The notes under the pieces: generated by a model
Told to the model about the DNA's origin: nothing
Seen by the model: only the letters and a program-made list of their open reading frames with translations
The model's database searches: none
Translations under genes and position numbers: made by a program
Shown: positions 9,011-18,236 of the stretch, piece by piece
Numbering within the stretch: position 1 is the stretch's first letter
Layout of the letters: the number at the start of each line of letters is the position of its first letter
Source of the DNA: Burkholderiales bacterium
GTDB taxonomy: Bacteria; Pseudomonadota; Gammaproteobacteria; Burkholderiales; Burkholderiaceae_C
DNA length: 34,548 nucleotides
NCBI GenBank assembly: GCA_947464185.1
Contig: CANHVY010000039.1
Coordinates: 1 to 34,548 of the forward strand
Direction of reading: 5' to 3'

Positions 9011-9634
9011 TCACGGTGCAGCCAACCCGCCCGCTCGCAGCACGAGACTTTTGAGCAAGGGCAGTTGGCCATGGAAGAAGTGGCCGGCACCTGGCACGAC
9101 GGTGACCGGTATGACATGCGGGCGGGCCCAGTCCAGCACGCTGGACAAGCTGACGATCTCGTCGGTCTCGCCGTGGATGACGAGGCTGTCCTGCGGGACG
9201 GGCGCCACGACGAAGTTCTGCACAGCCGGCCCGACAAGGACCACGCGCTGCGCGGCATCTGCGCCGTTCAGCCGTGACGCCACCTGCGAAGCGGCATACG
9301 CGCCAAAGCTGAAGCCGGCCAAGATCAGCGGCTGGGCGGTCTCGCGAAAGCCCTGGACCACGGCCAGGGCATCGTCGACCTCCCCGCGTCCCTCGTCCCA
9401 GGCCCCCTGCGAAGCACCAACACCACGGAAGTTGAATCGCACGGCACGCAAGCCCAACTGGACGAAGGCGCGCGCCAAGGTCTGAACGACCTTGTTGTCC
9501 AGGGTGCCCCCGTGCAGCGGATGTGGATGACACACCAAGGCCAAGCCTTCGGGGGCGGCAGCAGGCGCGTCCACAGCGCACTGCAGCGCCCCGGCGGGCC
9601 CCTGCAGGATCACCTGCTGGGTGTGGGCATTCAT
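9011..9634 (-). CDS. alpha/beta hydrolase
   Basis: A 207-residue small alpha/beta hydrolase of the dienelactone-hydrolase-like group. An oxyanion-side motif CHPHPLHGGTLDNKV lies near residue 35, a nucleophile elbow GFSFG near 108, a likely acid in HGETDEIV and a likely histidine in GAGHFFHG. The substrate is unknown. Its start overlaps the stop of the ferredoxin gene by one base (TGATG), which implies translational coupling, and it is followed 4 nt later by dacA. There is no signal peptide, so it is cytoplasmic. Confidence 0.88.
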   Translation of the reverse strand: MNAHTQQVILQGPAGALQCAVDAPAAAPEGLALVCHPHPLHGGTLDNKVVQTLARAFVQLGLRAVRFNFRGVGASQGAWDEGRGEVDDALAVVQGFRETAQPLILAGFSFGAYAASQVASRLNGADAAQRVVLVGPAVQNFVVAPVPQDSLVIHGETDEIVSLSSVLDWARPHVIPVTVVPGAGHFFHGQLPLLKSLVLRAGGLAAP

Positions 9635-9960
9635 CAGCGGCCCACGTCAGCCGGCAGCACCAGCCGGTCCACCACCTGGCCGCCCTTCAGGTGAACCTGC
9701 ACGATCTCCTCGATGTCCTGCTGGTCGACATAGGTGTACCAGACCGCCTCGGGATAGACGACGGCCACGGGCCCGCCCGCACAGCGGTCCAGACAACCGG
9801 CCTTGTTGACGCGCACAGCGCCAGGACCGGTCAGCCCGGCCTCCTTGACAAGCTTCTTGCAGTGGTCGAAAGCCGCCTGGGCAGCGTGCTGAGCGCAGGC
9901 GGCTTCGCCGTTCTTGCGCTCGTTCAGGCAAAAGAAGATGTGGCGCTGGTAGTAGCTCAT
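9634..9960 (-). CDS. thioredoxin-like (2Fe-2S) ferredoxin
   Basis: A 108-residue protein of the thioredoxin-fold [2Fe-2S] ferredoxin family. It opens with YYQRHIFFCLNER and has four cysteines in the family pattern: one at position 11, one near 22, and two in the NKAGCLDRCAGGP motif. These would bind a 2Fe-2S cluster. It probably serves as an electron carrier, with no known partner. ATG 9960 is preferred over an upstream in-frame start at 10017, as it gives the family N terminus. It ends inside the start codon of the hydrolase. Confidence 0.9.
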   Translation of the reverse strand: MSYYQRHIFFCLNERKNGEAACAQHAAQAAFDHCKKLVKEAGLTGPGAVRVNKAGCLDRCAGGPVAVVYPEAVWYTYVDQQDIEEIVQVHLKGGQVVDRLVLPADVGR

Positions 9961-10070
9961 GAACTTCAGGGGTGGACAAACGGCGGCGGACGGTCGGGCG
10001 CCAGCCAGGAGTGCCATGATGAACAGCCCTGGATTCTAGGGACGACCCCTCCAACCCCGTCCCGTCGGCC

Positions 10071-11180
10071 TTATCGGGCACCGGCGAGGCGGGCCATCAG
10101 CCAAGCCATCGCCGCATAGGGCCAGAGCCAGCCTACCCACTGGGACATGCCGTGGAACCGGATGAACTGGCCTTGCTCCCAGAGCTGGAGGCTGGCAGCA
10201 AAGTAGGGGTCGGCAGGGGCCGAGGCCCCCAGCGAGACCGAGATCGCCAAGACCACCAGACCCAGGGCCGCCGCTAGGCGAGGCTTGAGCCGGGACACGG
10301 CCAGAATCAGCACGCCGCCCAACGCCAGGCCCTGCGTAACGGCTGGGGTCACCCAGGCCCAGGCGTGCACCGGACCGAAGTTCAATGCCGTCGACAGTGC
10401 GGTGGTGCCCAGGGCCAGCACCAAGGCCAGGACAGCCACGAACAGGCGCCGCCAACCGGGCCGCAGCACCGCAAACGCCAACATGCAAGGCGCCATCAAC
10501 CCGGCGGCCACCGCGGTGCCCTCCAGCCAGGGGGGCAGGGTGGGACGCAGCACACTGCGTTGAACCGAGGGCGGTTCCACCGTGCCGGCCCAGGGTGTGT
10601 CAGCCAACATCTCGGGGATCCAGGCCGCGATCTCGTCGAACACCTGGCCCAGTCCCAGGGGCACCGGAGTGGGAAAGAGCAGCGCCACCGGCCACAGCAG
10701 CAACAGCACCAGCGCAGGGCTGGCCTGGGGCTCGAACCAGCGCAGGCGCCACTGCCGCCAGCGGTCCACCCATCCCAGCCAAACCAACGCCAGGGCCAGC
10801 AGCACGCCTGTGGTCGCACCCGCCGCGTTCAAGGCCCAATCGCGCCCGGAAGGCACCCGCCGGGGAATGAAGTGCTGGGCGCATTCCAGCGCATAGGCGA
10901 ACAGCGTGGGCAGACATACGGCCGCCAGCGCCCCCAACGCCAAGGGCACACCCGAACGCGCCCAGCCCAAGACCAGCAGCGCGCCCAGCGGGGCGTAGCC
11001 CAGGAAGTTGGCGACCTCGTCAAATCGGCCGCGCCAGACAGGCCAGGGCAGCCAGAGAAGCTCCGCCCAGGCCGCGCCGGCCGGCCACCGCCAACCCGTG
11101 AACGGGTACAGGCTGGCGTAGGCCACCAGCAGCGCGTACACCAGCGCCAGCGGAAGGGCAGTGCTGCGCTGCCGAAGCAT
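10071..11180 (-). CDS. VanZ-like membrane protein
   Basis: A 369-residue multi-pass inner-membrane protein. Residues 1-135 carry the VanZ-like pattern: a first helix ending in YASLYPFTGWRW, then DEVANFLGYAPLGALL, and a polar turn with RVPSGRDWALNAAGA. The remaining 230 residues hold further transmembrane helices and a periplasmic loop and are not part of a standard VanZ domain, which is usually 110-180 residues. VanZ in vancomycin operons gives low teicoplanin resistance, but chromosomal homologues have no assigned role; resistance should not be inferred here. It is transcribed after hemJ. Confidence 0.8.
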   Translation of the reverse strand: MLRQRSTALPLALVYALLVAYASLYPFTGWRWPAGAAWAELLWLPWPVWRGRFDEVANFLGYAPLGALLVLGWARSGVPLALGALAAVCLPTLFAYALECAQHFIPRRVPSGRDWALNAAGATTGVLLALALVWLGWVDRWRQWRLRWFEPQASPALVLLLLWPVALLFPTPVPLGLGQVFDEIAAWIPEMLADTPWAGTVEPPSVQRSVLRPTLPPWLEGTAVAAGLMAPCMLAFAVLRPGWRRLFVAVLALVLALGTTALSTALNFGPVHAWAWVTPAVTQGLALGGVLILAVSRLKPRLAAALGLVVLAISVSLGASAPADPYFAASLQLWEQGQFIRFHGMSQWVGWLWPYAAMAWLMARLAGAR

Positions 11181-11197
11181 GGTGGATCAGATGGACG

Positions 11198-11638
11198 TCA
11201 GAAGGGCTTGACCACCACCAACACGACGATGGCTGCGAAGGCCAGCACCGACACTTCGTTGAACACGCGAAACCAGCGGTGGCTGCGACGGTTGGTGCCC
11301 TGCTCGAACCCGCGCAGCAGCAACCGGCAGGCATGGTGATAGCCGATCACCAGCAGCACCAGCGCCAGCTTGGCGTGCATCCAGCCCTGCCCTGGCTCCA
11401 AGCCCACGCCGTAGAACAGCCACAGCAACAGCCCCAGCACGAGGGCAGGCCACATCAGGATCGAGGAGAAGCGCTGGAGCTTTCGCGCCATGAGCAGCAG
11501 GCGCTCGCGCTCCGCCACGCTGTCCGCGGGCACCGTCGCCAGGTTCACGAAGAACCGGGGAAGGTAGAACAGGCCGGCGAACCAGCTTGCCACGAACACG
11601 ATGTGTAACGCTTTGACCCAGAGGTAACTGTTGCCCAT
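11198..11638 (-). CDS. hemJ: HemJ-like protoporphyrinogen oxidase (CopD/UPF0093 membrane family)
   Basis: HemJ oxidises protoporphyrinogen IX to protoporphyrin IX, the penultimate step of haem synthesis. This 146-residue protein has four hydrophobic helices and the family N terminus WVKALHIVFVASWFAGLFYLPR, including the conserved histidine (H12), and a conserved lysine in GWMHAKLALV. It may be annotated generically as a CopD-family membrane protein. The divergent neighbour is hemB, another haem gene, which supports the assignment. ATG 11638 lies only 22 nt downstream of a strong terminator on the same strand, so its promoter and leader are unusual. Confidence 0.85.
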   Translation of the reverse strand: MGNSYLWVKALHIVFVASWFAGLFYLPRFFVNLATVPADSVAERERLLLMARKLQRFSSILMWPALVLGLLLWLFYGVGLEPGQGWMHAKLALVLLVIGYHHACRLLLRGFEQGTNRRSHRWFRVFNEVSVLAFAAIVVLVVVKPF

Positions 11639-11660
11639 GGCAGCAGATTATGGACCGCCG

Positions 11661-11690
11661 AAAAAAAGCCCCGGCCATCAGGCCGGGGCT
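11661..11690 (-). terminator. intrinsic terminator upstream of hemJ (attenuator or small-RNA end)
   Basis: A perfect 10-bp stem (11667-11676 with 11681-11690) and a 4-nt loop is followed on the minus strand by seven T residues (11661-11667, the first shared with the stem). Orientation is therefore minus, the same as hemJ, whose ATG is at 11638. No gene reads into it: the only minus-strand source is the 115 bp between it and hemB. It is either the end of a short transcript or a conditional attenuator in the hemJ leader. Confidence 0.85.
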
Positions 11691-11793
11691 CAAAAGCCTC
11701 ATCGCTGTCAAGGCGCTGAAGCACCTGCTCAGGGAGGAAAAGCAGGGGACGACAGGCCTGACGGTCTATCATCCACTTTCAAATTTAGCATAG

Positions 11794-12813
<1,020 letters not shown>

Positions 12814-12818
12814 GGCCC

Positions 12819-13949
12819 ATGCAGGCGGTCCATCTCGAAGCGGACCGCTGCCGGGAGCTCACCGGCCTGCCGCAGGTGCTGCCTGTCGGCGGCTTCCTGT
12901 GGATCTCCTGCGAGCGCGATGAACTGGCCGCGACGCAAGACAGGCTCCAGGAGGCCCTGCACCGCTGGACGGGTACGCGCCTGGTCTGGCTGCACCTGTC
13001 CGACCTGCTGAACGCGCAGTTGCCCAGCACCTACGACGCCACCTCGGCCTACGACCTGCTGGTGTTTCGGCGCCTGGCGGCGAGCCCAGCCACGCCAGAA
13101 CCCGGTAACGGCACCCAACCCGGCGCCTGCGCGTCAGCGGACCCCCGCAACCCCAGCCCACAGGGCAGGGCCGACCTGGCGCCCATCACGCCCGACGCCC
13201 TGGACACCCGCCCGGTCGGGTTCGCGGTGTTCGACCGCGTGCTGCTGACCGTGCACCCCCCTGCCTGCGCGGTGCGAGAGCGCTACCTGAAGCGCCTCGC
13301 GGACCTGACCGGCGGCGCCGACGCCCGCGGGGGCTCGCGCCTGCCCACCAGCAGTGCGGAGTTGATGCTGCGCATGCTCAACCACATGGTGGACAGCTAC
13401 CTGGACCTGCGCCGCCTGCTGACCCGGCAACTGGGCTTGCTGCAGCACCTGCTGCTGGACCCGAAGAGCCGCTTCAACGACTGGCACGTGCTGCTGGACT
13501 CGCGCAACGCGCTGAACCTGCTGGAGGACACCTGCGAAGACCAGCGCAGCGCCGTGCAGGAGTGGATGGACAGTCTGGACGAGTGGCCTGCCAGCACCGA
13601 CGCAGCCGAGCGACACGAGCGTGAACTGCTGCGGGTACGCAGCCGCGACGTGATCGAGCACATCGACCGCGTGCTGAGCCATGTGCGCCGCCTGGAGCAC
13701 TCGGCCGAGACCGCGGTGCAGATGCATTTCTCGGCGTTGGGTCACCGCACCAACGACATCATGCGCACCTTGACGGTCCTCACCGCCATCTTCCTGCCGC
13801 TGAACCTGATCACAGGCTTCTTTGGCATGAACTTCGATGCCCTGCCCTGGATCCACAGCAGCCTGGGTTTCTGGGCCGCCTTCGCACTGATGGTGGCCAC
13901 GGGTGTGGGGCTGGTCACCTTCTTCAGGCGCAAGCGCTACCTGGGCTGA
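12819..13949 (+). CDS. corA: CorA-family divalent cation transporter
   Basis: A 376-residue inner-membrane magnesium/cobalt channel of the CorA superfamily (CorA or ZntB branch). A large N-terminal cytoplasmic domain with a long helical region (about 180-310) precedes two C-terminal helices. The first ends in the family GMN signature (residues 336-338, in FFGMNFDALPWI), and the second runs FWAAFALMVATGVGLVTFF. The C terminus is basic. It starts 5 nt after hemB and is probably cotranscribed, and its last 13 bases overlap the convergent ybeY end. Ion specificity cannot be read from sequence. Confidence 0.9.
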   Translation: MQAVHLEADRCRELTGLPQVLPVGGFLWISCERDELAATQDRLQEALHRWTGTRLVWLHLSDLLNAQLPSTYDATSAYDLLVFRRLAASPATPEPGNGTQPGACASADPRNPSPQGRADLAPITPDALDTRPVGFAVFDRVLLTVHPPACAVRERYLKRLADLTGGADARGGSRLPTSSAELMLRMLNHMVDSYLDLRRLLTRQLGLLQHLLLDPKSRFNDWHVLLDSRNALNLLEDTCEDQRSAVQEWMDSLDEWPASTDAAERHERELLRVRSRDVIEHIDRVLSHVRRLEHSAETAVQMHFSALGHRTNDIMRTLTVLTAIFLPLNLITGFFGMNFDALPWIHSSLGFWAAFALMVATGVGLVTFFRRKRYLG

Positions 13950-14398
13950 GCACTCCAGGGGTCGGCAAAGCCCAGTTGCGGCAACAACGCACTTTCGCGG
14001 CCCTCCATGACGCGGGCTTCGGCCTCGGTCTCGTGGTCATAGCCTTGGGCGTGGAGGGTGCCGTGCACCAGCAGATGGGCGTAGTGGGCCTCCACGGTGA
14101 TGCCCGCCGCTTGCGCCTCACGCTCCACCACGGGAGCGCACAGCACCAGATCGGCCACCACCACGGGCTCGTAGGCGTAGTTGAAGGTCAGCACGTTGGT
14201 GGCGTAGTCCTTGCCGCGGAACTCGCGGTTCAGGCGCCGACCCTCGTCTTCGTCCACGATGCGCACCGCGATCTCGCCCGGCAAGGCCAGCGCGGCGCGT
14301 ACCCAGCGCGCCACCCGGTGACGTGCCAGATGAGCCCGGTGTCGGCCGTCGGGCATTTGCAGCGAGAGCTGCAGCTCGGGTCTGAAGCAGCGGCTCAT
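13937..14398 (-). CDS. ybeY: endoribonuclease YbeY (rRNA maturation factor)
   Basis: A zinc-dependent single-strand endoribonuclease that matures the 16S 3' end and supports ribosome quality control. The 153-residue product has the diagnostic metal motif [11 protein letters not shown] (H-x3-H-x5-H) near residue 115. Its start overlaps the stop of the phoH-like gene in an ATGA (4 nt), the usual phoH-ybeY coupling. Its 3' end overlaps the convergent corA by 13 nt. The corC and lnt genes that usually follow are absent here. Confidence 0.95.
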   Translation of the reverse strand: MSRCFRPELQLSLQMPDGRHRAHLARHRVARWVRAALALPGEIAVRIVDEDEGRRLNREFRGKDYATNVLTFNYAYEPVVVADLVLCAPVVEREAQAAGITVEAHYAHLLVHGTLHAQGYDHETEAEARVMEGRESALLPQLGFADPWSAQPR

Positions 14399-15498
14399 CG
14401 CCGTGCCGGTCCGCCTTGGGCGGAGCCCCCAGTGCGGCCCGAGCGGTCCGCCTGCGACGCGTCATAGGCCTCGACGATGCGCGCCACCAGCGGGTGGCGC
14501 ACGACGTCGGCCGCCGTGAAACGGGTAAAGGCGATGCCCTTGACGTCCTTGAGAACCTCGGCAGCATCGACCAAGCCGCTGGGCACGCCGCTGGGCAGGT
14601 CGATCTGGCTGACGTCACCTGTGACCACGCACTTGGAGCCGAAACCGATGCGGGTGAGGAACATCTTCATCTGCTCGCGCGTGGTGTTCTGCGCCTCGTC
14701 CAGGATCACGAACGCCTGGTTCAGCGTGCGGCCCCGCATGAAGGCCAACGGCGCGATCTCGAGCTGCCCGCGCTCGAAGGCGCGCGTGACACGGTCATAC
14801 CCCATCAGGTCGTAAAGCGCGTCGTACAGCGGGCGCAGGTAGGGGTCGACCTTCTGCGCCAGATCCCCCGGCAAAAAGCCCAGGCGCTCACCGGCCTCCA
14901 CCGCCGGCCGCGTGAGCACGATGCGCTGCACGCCCTGGCGCTCCAGCGCGTCCACCGCGCAGGCCACGGCCAGAAAGGTCTTGCCCGTGCCGGCCGGCCC
15001 GATGCCGAAGGTGATGTCGGTGGCCAGCACCTGCCGCAGGTACTGCACCTGGTTGAGCGTGCGGCCGCGCAGGTCCGGACGCCGGGTGTGCAGCACCAGG
15101 TCGGGCGCGGGCGTGGGCGCAACGCCCGCAGGTGGGATGGTCGGGTCTTCCTGGCGTCCAACTCCCTGGACAGGCTCCGGGCCCGGCGCTGCGCCTGCGG
15201 CCCTGCCACGCGGACGGGCGGCGGCCTGTGCCATCGCCAGTTGGGCGCGGGCTTCCGCCAGGGCCAGTTGCAAGGACTGCGGGGGCAAGGCGCGGCTGGC
15301 GCGCTCGTACAAGGAGATCATCAGGTCCAGCACCTGGCGGGCCGCTTCCTTCGGACCCTCGATGTTGACCCGCTCGTTGCGCCGCGAGATGCGCACGTCC
15401 ATGGCGGCCTCGATCTCCCGCAGGTGCTCATCCATCGGGCCGCACAGGTGCGACAAGCGGCGGTTGTCGTGGGGGTCGAACTGGTGGCGGAGGATCAA
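14395..15498 (-). CDS. PhoH-family P-loop ATPase
   Basis: A cytoplasmic PhoH/YbeZ-type protein with about 367 residues. The Walker A motif is [15 protein letters not shown] and Walker B is [11 protein letters not shown]; an N-terminal KH-like region ([17 protein letters not shown]) and a proline/alanine-rich linker precede the ATPase. YbeZ works with YbeY in RNA maturation. The start is taken as TTG at 15498 because the family N terminus ([14 protein letters not shown]) begins there; upstream in-frame residues are not conserved. The 3' end overlaps ybeY by 4 nt. Confidence 0.92.
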   Translation of the reverse strand: MILRHQFDPHDNRRLSHLCGPMDEHLREIEAAMDVRISRRNERVNIEGPKEAARQVLDLMISLYERASRALPPQSLQLALAEARAQLAMAQAAARPRGRAAGAAPGPEPVQGVGRQEDPTIPPAGVAPTPAPDLVLHTRRPDLRGRTLNQVQYLRQVLATDITFGIGPAGTGKTFLAVACAVDALERQGVQRIVLTRPAVEAGERLGFLPGDLAQKVDPYLRPLYDALYDLMGYDRVTRAFERGQLEIAPLAFMRGRTLNQAFVILDEAQNTTREQMKMFLTRIGFGSKCVVTGDVSQIDLPSGVPSGLVDAAEVLKDVKGIAFTRFTAADVVRHPLVARIVEAYDASQADRSGRTGGSAQGGPARR

Positions 15499-15819
15499 GA
15501 CAGCAGGCCTGTGGTTCAAGGGATCGTGCGCTGATTGTGGCGCTTGGCCGGTTGCAGACGAAGCCACAGGACCTTCAACCCGTCCGGATGTTGCTGCGAG
15601 CGCCCCTTGCGCAGGGCGCCAAAGCAAGTGCGACTCGCAACGACGCTGCTACGACTACGCCGCGATTGAGAGCACTGAAGGCTGCAAGCTGCCACTCACA
15701 CCCCCGCCGCATTTGGCAGGTACCGACCCGTTGCAGTCCTTCGCCAATATCCCTCAATGCGGTCCTCAAAAGCTCAATAGCTTGGCATGTGTTGCCAAGG
15801 CTGTTGAAGCCTGTGCAAT
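15499..15819. other. non-coding stretch between phoH-like gene and lysE
   Basis: About 320 bases with no convincing gene on either strand; the overlapping open frames lack recognisable domains. GC content falls here toward the lysE side compared with phoH, so the accessory segment probably begins in this interval. The phoH promoter should lie near 15500-15600 on the minus strand, but I see no clear -35/-10 pair. Confidence 0.5.
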
Positions 15820-16485
15820 CTACCGCGCGTATTTTGCTGGTGGGCTGTTGTGCGACCCTGTAGATGGCATGTGGCCGAACAGATCCCTGACGGTGTTGAG
15901 TGCGATCAGCAGAAACATCAACGCGCACAGTCGGTAGGTTAAGGCTACCCACCGCTGTCCAGCCTTCTTGAAAAGCCTGTCAATTGCAGCCGCGCAGAAG
16001 ATTGCCCAAGAAACAGACGCGATCATGAATCCGGTAAAGAACATCACGTAGTCGGAAAAGCCGGGATCAGACACCCCAAGGGTGCCCAAGGCGCTACCAA
16101 GTGCAGCCCAATAAGCCAGGTTCTGAGGGTTGGTAACAGAAAGAACTACCCCTGACTTCAATGCAGATCGAGACTGCTCGACCTCAGTTTGCTGGACATT
16201 GAACGTAACGGAGGCTGCCTTCCATGAGTCCCAAGAAAGCCAGAGCAGATAGGCGGCGCCAGCAAGACCCACAGGCCACTTCAGCATGTCGACTTGTAGC
16301 AGTAGGCCCACGCCAAGGAGGCCCAGTATCGCCCACGTCGCATCCCCCACCAGAGATCCGATCTGTACGGCCAGAGCAGGCCGGAAACCGCCAGTGGCCC
16401 CGCGGCGGACCGTCTCCGCAAAGATAGCGCCAGGCGCGGCGTTGAAAACAAGCCCGAGTAGAAAAGCTGCAAACAGAACTGACAT
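15820..16485 (-). CDS. LysE/RhtB-family amino-acid exporter
   Basis: A 221-residue inner-membrane exporter of the LysE superfamily, about six helices. The family N-terminal motif is seen in LLGLVFNAAPGAIFAETVRRGATGGFRPAL, followed by GSLVGDATWAILG, and the central SVTNPQNLAYWAALG is the second hallmark. Substrates of this group are amino acids and derivatives; which one is unknown. ATG 16485 has an AAAGGG Shine-Dalgarno 4-5 nt upstream. Codon use and GC are lower than in flanking genes, and an IS30 element is adjacent, so recent transfer is plausible. A structured element lies just upstream (16510-16560). Confidence 0.85.
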   Translation of the reverse strand: MSVLFAAFLLGLVFNAAPGAIFAETVRRGATGGFRPALAVQIGSLVGDATWAILGLLGVGLLLQVDMLKWPVGLAGAAYLLWLSWDSWKAASVTFNVQQTEVEQSRSALKSGVVLSVTNPQNLAYWAALGSALGTLGVSDPGFSDYVMFFTGFMIASVSWAIFCAAAIDRLFKKAGQRWVALTYRLCALMFLLIALNTVRDLFGHMPSTGSHNSPPAKYAR

Positions 16486-16509
16486 ATTGCCCTTTGATTG
16501 AAAGACCTC

Positions 16510-16560
16510 GTTTCAGCAACTTACGTGCCTACACAGCCACACTGTGAGGCCCACTGAAAC
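16510..16560 (-). promoter_or_regulatory. structured element upstream of lysE (candidate RNA leader or operator)
   Basis: An outer 7-bp inverted repeat (GTTTCAG 16510-16516 with CTGAAAC 16554-16560) encloses an inner 9-bp hairpin (16527-16536 with 16542-16550, one bulged base, 5-nt loop). On the lysE strand it ends about 25 nt before the ATG. It could fold in RNA as a stem, internal loop and stem, or be a dyad operator. It matches no riboswitch that I recognise. Confidence 0.5.
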
Positions 16561-16810
16561 TAGCGATCGTCCATTACGAGTCTAGCGGGACGTGCGCCGT
16601 CAAGATGTGATCGCCGGACGCACTCCCTTATTCTCGATGCGGCGGCCAGCCTTGATGCGACCGACACCGGAGACATGCCCGCAATGGGCCCGAACGCGCT
16701 TCGCCTTGCGACCGCCTGCTTGGCTGTGGAGCAGCAACTCATGAGTTTGATTCCAGCAGCCTCGGGCGATGCCTAACTCGCTTTGCTCGAACGTTTAGCG
16801 ACTGACGGCC
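16561..16810. other. non-coding stretch upstream of the IS30 element
   Basis: Together with the structured element this makes about 325 bases without an assigned gene. A plus-strand frame ending at 16776 (stop TAA) has no family resemblance and could be a gene remnant. Just before the IS end there is a short inverted pair, GCCTAAC (16771-16777) with GTTTAGC about 15 nt later, without further structure. Confidence 0.4.
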
Positions 16811-16831
16811 TCAAATCTGAAGTGCAACACC
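16811..16831 (+). repeat. left inverted repeat of the IS30 element
   Basis: The left end begins TCAAATCTGAAGTGCAACA and pairs with the reverse complement of 17884-17904, which begins TCAAGTCCGAAGTGCAACA. Three mismatches in 21 positions are seen. The exact outer boundary is uncertain by a base or two. Confidence 0.8.
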
Positions 16832-16853
16832 CCGCCTCGGGTAAGGTGCACAG

Positions 16854-17879
16854 ATGCAAACCAGTACGACATACCGACAGCTTCAGCCGGAGGAGCGCAT
16901 GACGATTGCGAGCCTGCGTCAGGCGCGTTCGAGTGTGAGGGCCATAGCCTGTGCGCTGGGGCGCTCGCCGGGGACCATCAGCCGTGAGCTTGCCCGCAAC
17001 GTGGGCAGTGACGGCTCCTACGCGAGCCTGCCAGCGCAGGCGCTGAGCCGGTCGCGACGAATCCAGGCGCGCCCTGCGGCCAAGCTCCATCCTGATCACG
17101 TCCTGTGGGGCACCGTGTTGACCATGCTGGACTGGAAGTGGTCGCCCCAGCAGATTGCCGGCGTGCTCAAGCGTGTCTGGCCTGATGATCCGACCATGCA
17201 CATCTCGCACGAGTCGATCTACACGGCCATCTATGCACATCCGCGCGGTGAGTTGCGCCGCCAGCTCATCGCCTGCCTGCGCCACGGTCGCAGCACACGC
17301 ATGCCTCGCAAGCGCGGCGTGGACCGGCGCGGCACGATCCCCGACATGGTCAGCATCCATGTGCGTCCGCCCGAGATCGAGGACCGTGTCATGCCAGGCC
17401 ACTGGGAGGGTGACTTCATCAAGGGCGCTGGCAACAAGTCCTCCGTGGGTGTGCTCGTCGAGCGCACGAGCCGCCTGGTGCTGCTGGCCAAGATGGACGA
17501 TGCGACGGCAGCCTCCGCGCTGGCGGGCTTTTCTGCCAAGCTGAATTCGATCGCCGCGCCCATGCGCCACAGCTTGACCTACGACCAAGGCAAGGAGATG
17601 GCGCGCCACCGTGAGCTCACCGCGAGCACGGGTGTCAAGGTGTACTTCTGCGACCCCCACAGCCCCTGGCAGCGTGGCTCCTGCGAGAACACCAACGGGC
17701 TGTTGCGGCAGTACCTGCCCAAGGGCACCGATCTGTCCGTCCACACGCAGGCCGAACTCGACGACATTGCCGACAGCCTGAACAATCGACCCCGCGCCAC
17801 GCATGCCTTCCACTCCCCGCTGGAGGTCTTCGCCGCGATGCTCAAAGCAGCCCATCAACCCTCAACTTCCATCCTCTGA
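16854..17879 (+). CDS. IS30-family transposase
   Basis: A 341-residue DDE transposase. The N terminus has the IS30 helix-turn-helix region (YRQLQPEERMTIASLRQA, then AIACALGRSPGTISRELARN). The catalytic acids are recognisable as D187 in HWEGDFIKG, D244 in LTYDQGKEMA and E278 in GSCENTNGLLRQYLPKGTD. Length and motifs are as in intact IS30 members, and there is no internal stop or frameshift. It starts at ATG 16854, 43 nt inside the left repeat, and ends 25 nt before the right end. Confidence 0.96.
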   Translation: MQTSTTYRQLQPEERMTIASLRQARSSVRAIACALGRSPGTISRELARNVGSDGSYASLPAQALSRSRRIQARPAAKLHPDHVLWGTVLTMLDWKWSPQQIAGVLKRVWPDDPTMHISHESIYTAIYAHPRGELRRQLIACLRHGRSTRMPRKRGVDRRGTIPDMVSIHVRPPEIEDRVMPGHWEGDFIKGAGNKSSVGVLVERTSRLVLLAKMDDATAASALAGFSAKLNSIAAPMRHSLTYDQGKEMARHRELTASTGVKVYFCDPHSPWQRGSCENTNGLLRQYLPKGTDLSVHTQAELDDIADSLNNRPRATHAFHSPLEVFAAMLKAAHQPSTSIL

Positions 17880-17883
17880 AGTG

Positions 17884-17904
17884 GCTGTTGCACTTCGGAC
17901 TTGA
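17884..17904 (-). repeat. right inverted repeat of the IS30 element
   Basis: The reverse complement of this stretch matches the left repeat at 18 of 21 positions. The transposase stop lies just before it at 17877-17879. Confidence 0.8.
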
Positions 17905-18236
17905 AATCGCCACTGCTTTCCCGTTTGACCACCGACCGCTGATGACCGATACCCGCCATTGAACGTCAGCCTGTGGGTGACTGCACCCACAAACGAACAG
18001 ATCCTCCGAATGATGCTCCTAACTGAAATCGGTGTGAGGCTACCCCAGTGCCTGCACAGGGCCGAAGCAACAACTTCGGGGCGGCGTCGGGCGAGTCGCA
18101 GCAGTGATGGCGTGACCGACGCGCCCCAAGTGGCACGCCGCACGCTAACGCCCCAAGTGAAGTCCTTGTCACACCTGCTGCGCCAGAGTCGTTGCTTTGG
18201 TTGCCTGCCCCTCGTGCGGCCGCACAATCCGGCTTC
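17905..18236. other. non-coding stretch between IS30 element and ruvA
   Basis: About 330 bases without a supported gene. Visible structure: a perfect 8-bp hairpin TGTGGGTG/CACCCACA with a 4-nt loop (17972-17991), and a 6-bp hairpin CCGAAG/CTTCGG (18062-18079). Neither has a T-tract. A plus-strand open frame 17959-18240 has no recognisable domain. The text around 17930-17970 resembles degenerate intergenic repeat material (see finding). The ruvA promoter must be in this interval, but no clear -35/-10 pair was found. Confidence 0.5.

Larger units (their letters stand above)
16811..17904 (+). mobile_element. IS30-family insertion sequence
   Basis: A complete element of about 1,094 bp: one transposase gene bounded by imperfect terminal inverted repeats of about 21 bp (18 of 21 identical). 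Bases next to the two ends do not match each other, so I see no clear target duplication. It lies between lysE and ruvA in a low-gene-density stretch. The transposase frame is intact, so it may be active. Confidence 0.88.

Noticed and set aside
10071..11180. glycopeptide resistance determinant (VanZ)
   Set aside because: VanZ-like membrane proteins are common in chromosomes without vancomycin genes; no vanA-like genes are near.
11545..11772. minus-strand ORF covering the hemJ start and the terminator
   Set aside because: It runs across a strong terminator stem, has no domain and is out of frame with hemJ.
16510..16560. attC-like integron recombination site
   Set aside because: The nested stems look similar in shape, but the outer boxes do not fit RYYYAAC/GTTRRRY and there is no integrase or cassette array.
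16675..16776. small plus-strand ORF before the IS30 element
   Set aside because: Only 33 codons from the first ATG, no Shine-Dalgarno and no family resemblance; may be a gene remnant.
16771..16799. GCCTAAC...GTTTAGC inverted pair as an integron attC
   Set aside because: The spacing is only 15 nt, far too short for attC, and there is no internal structure.
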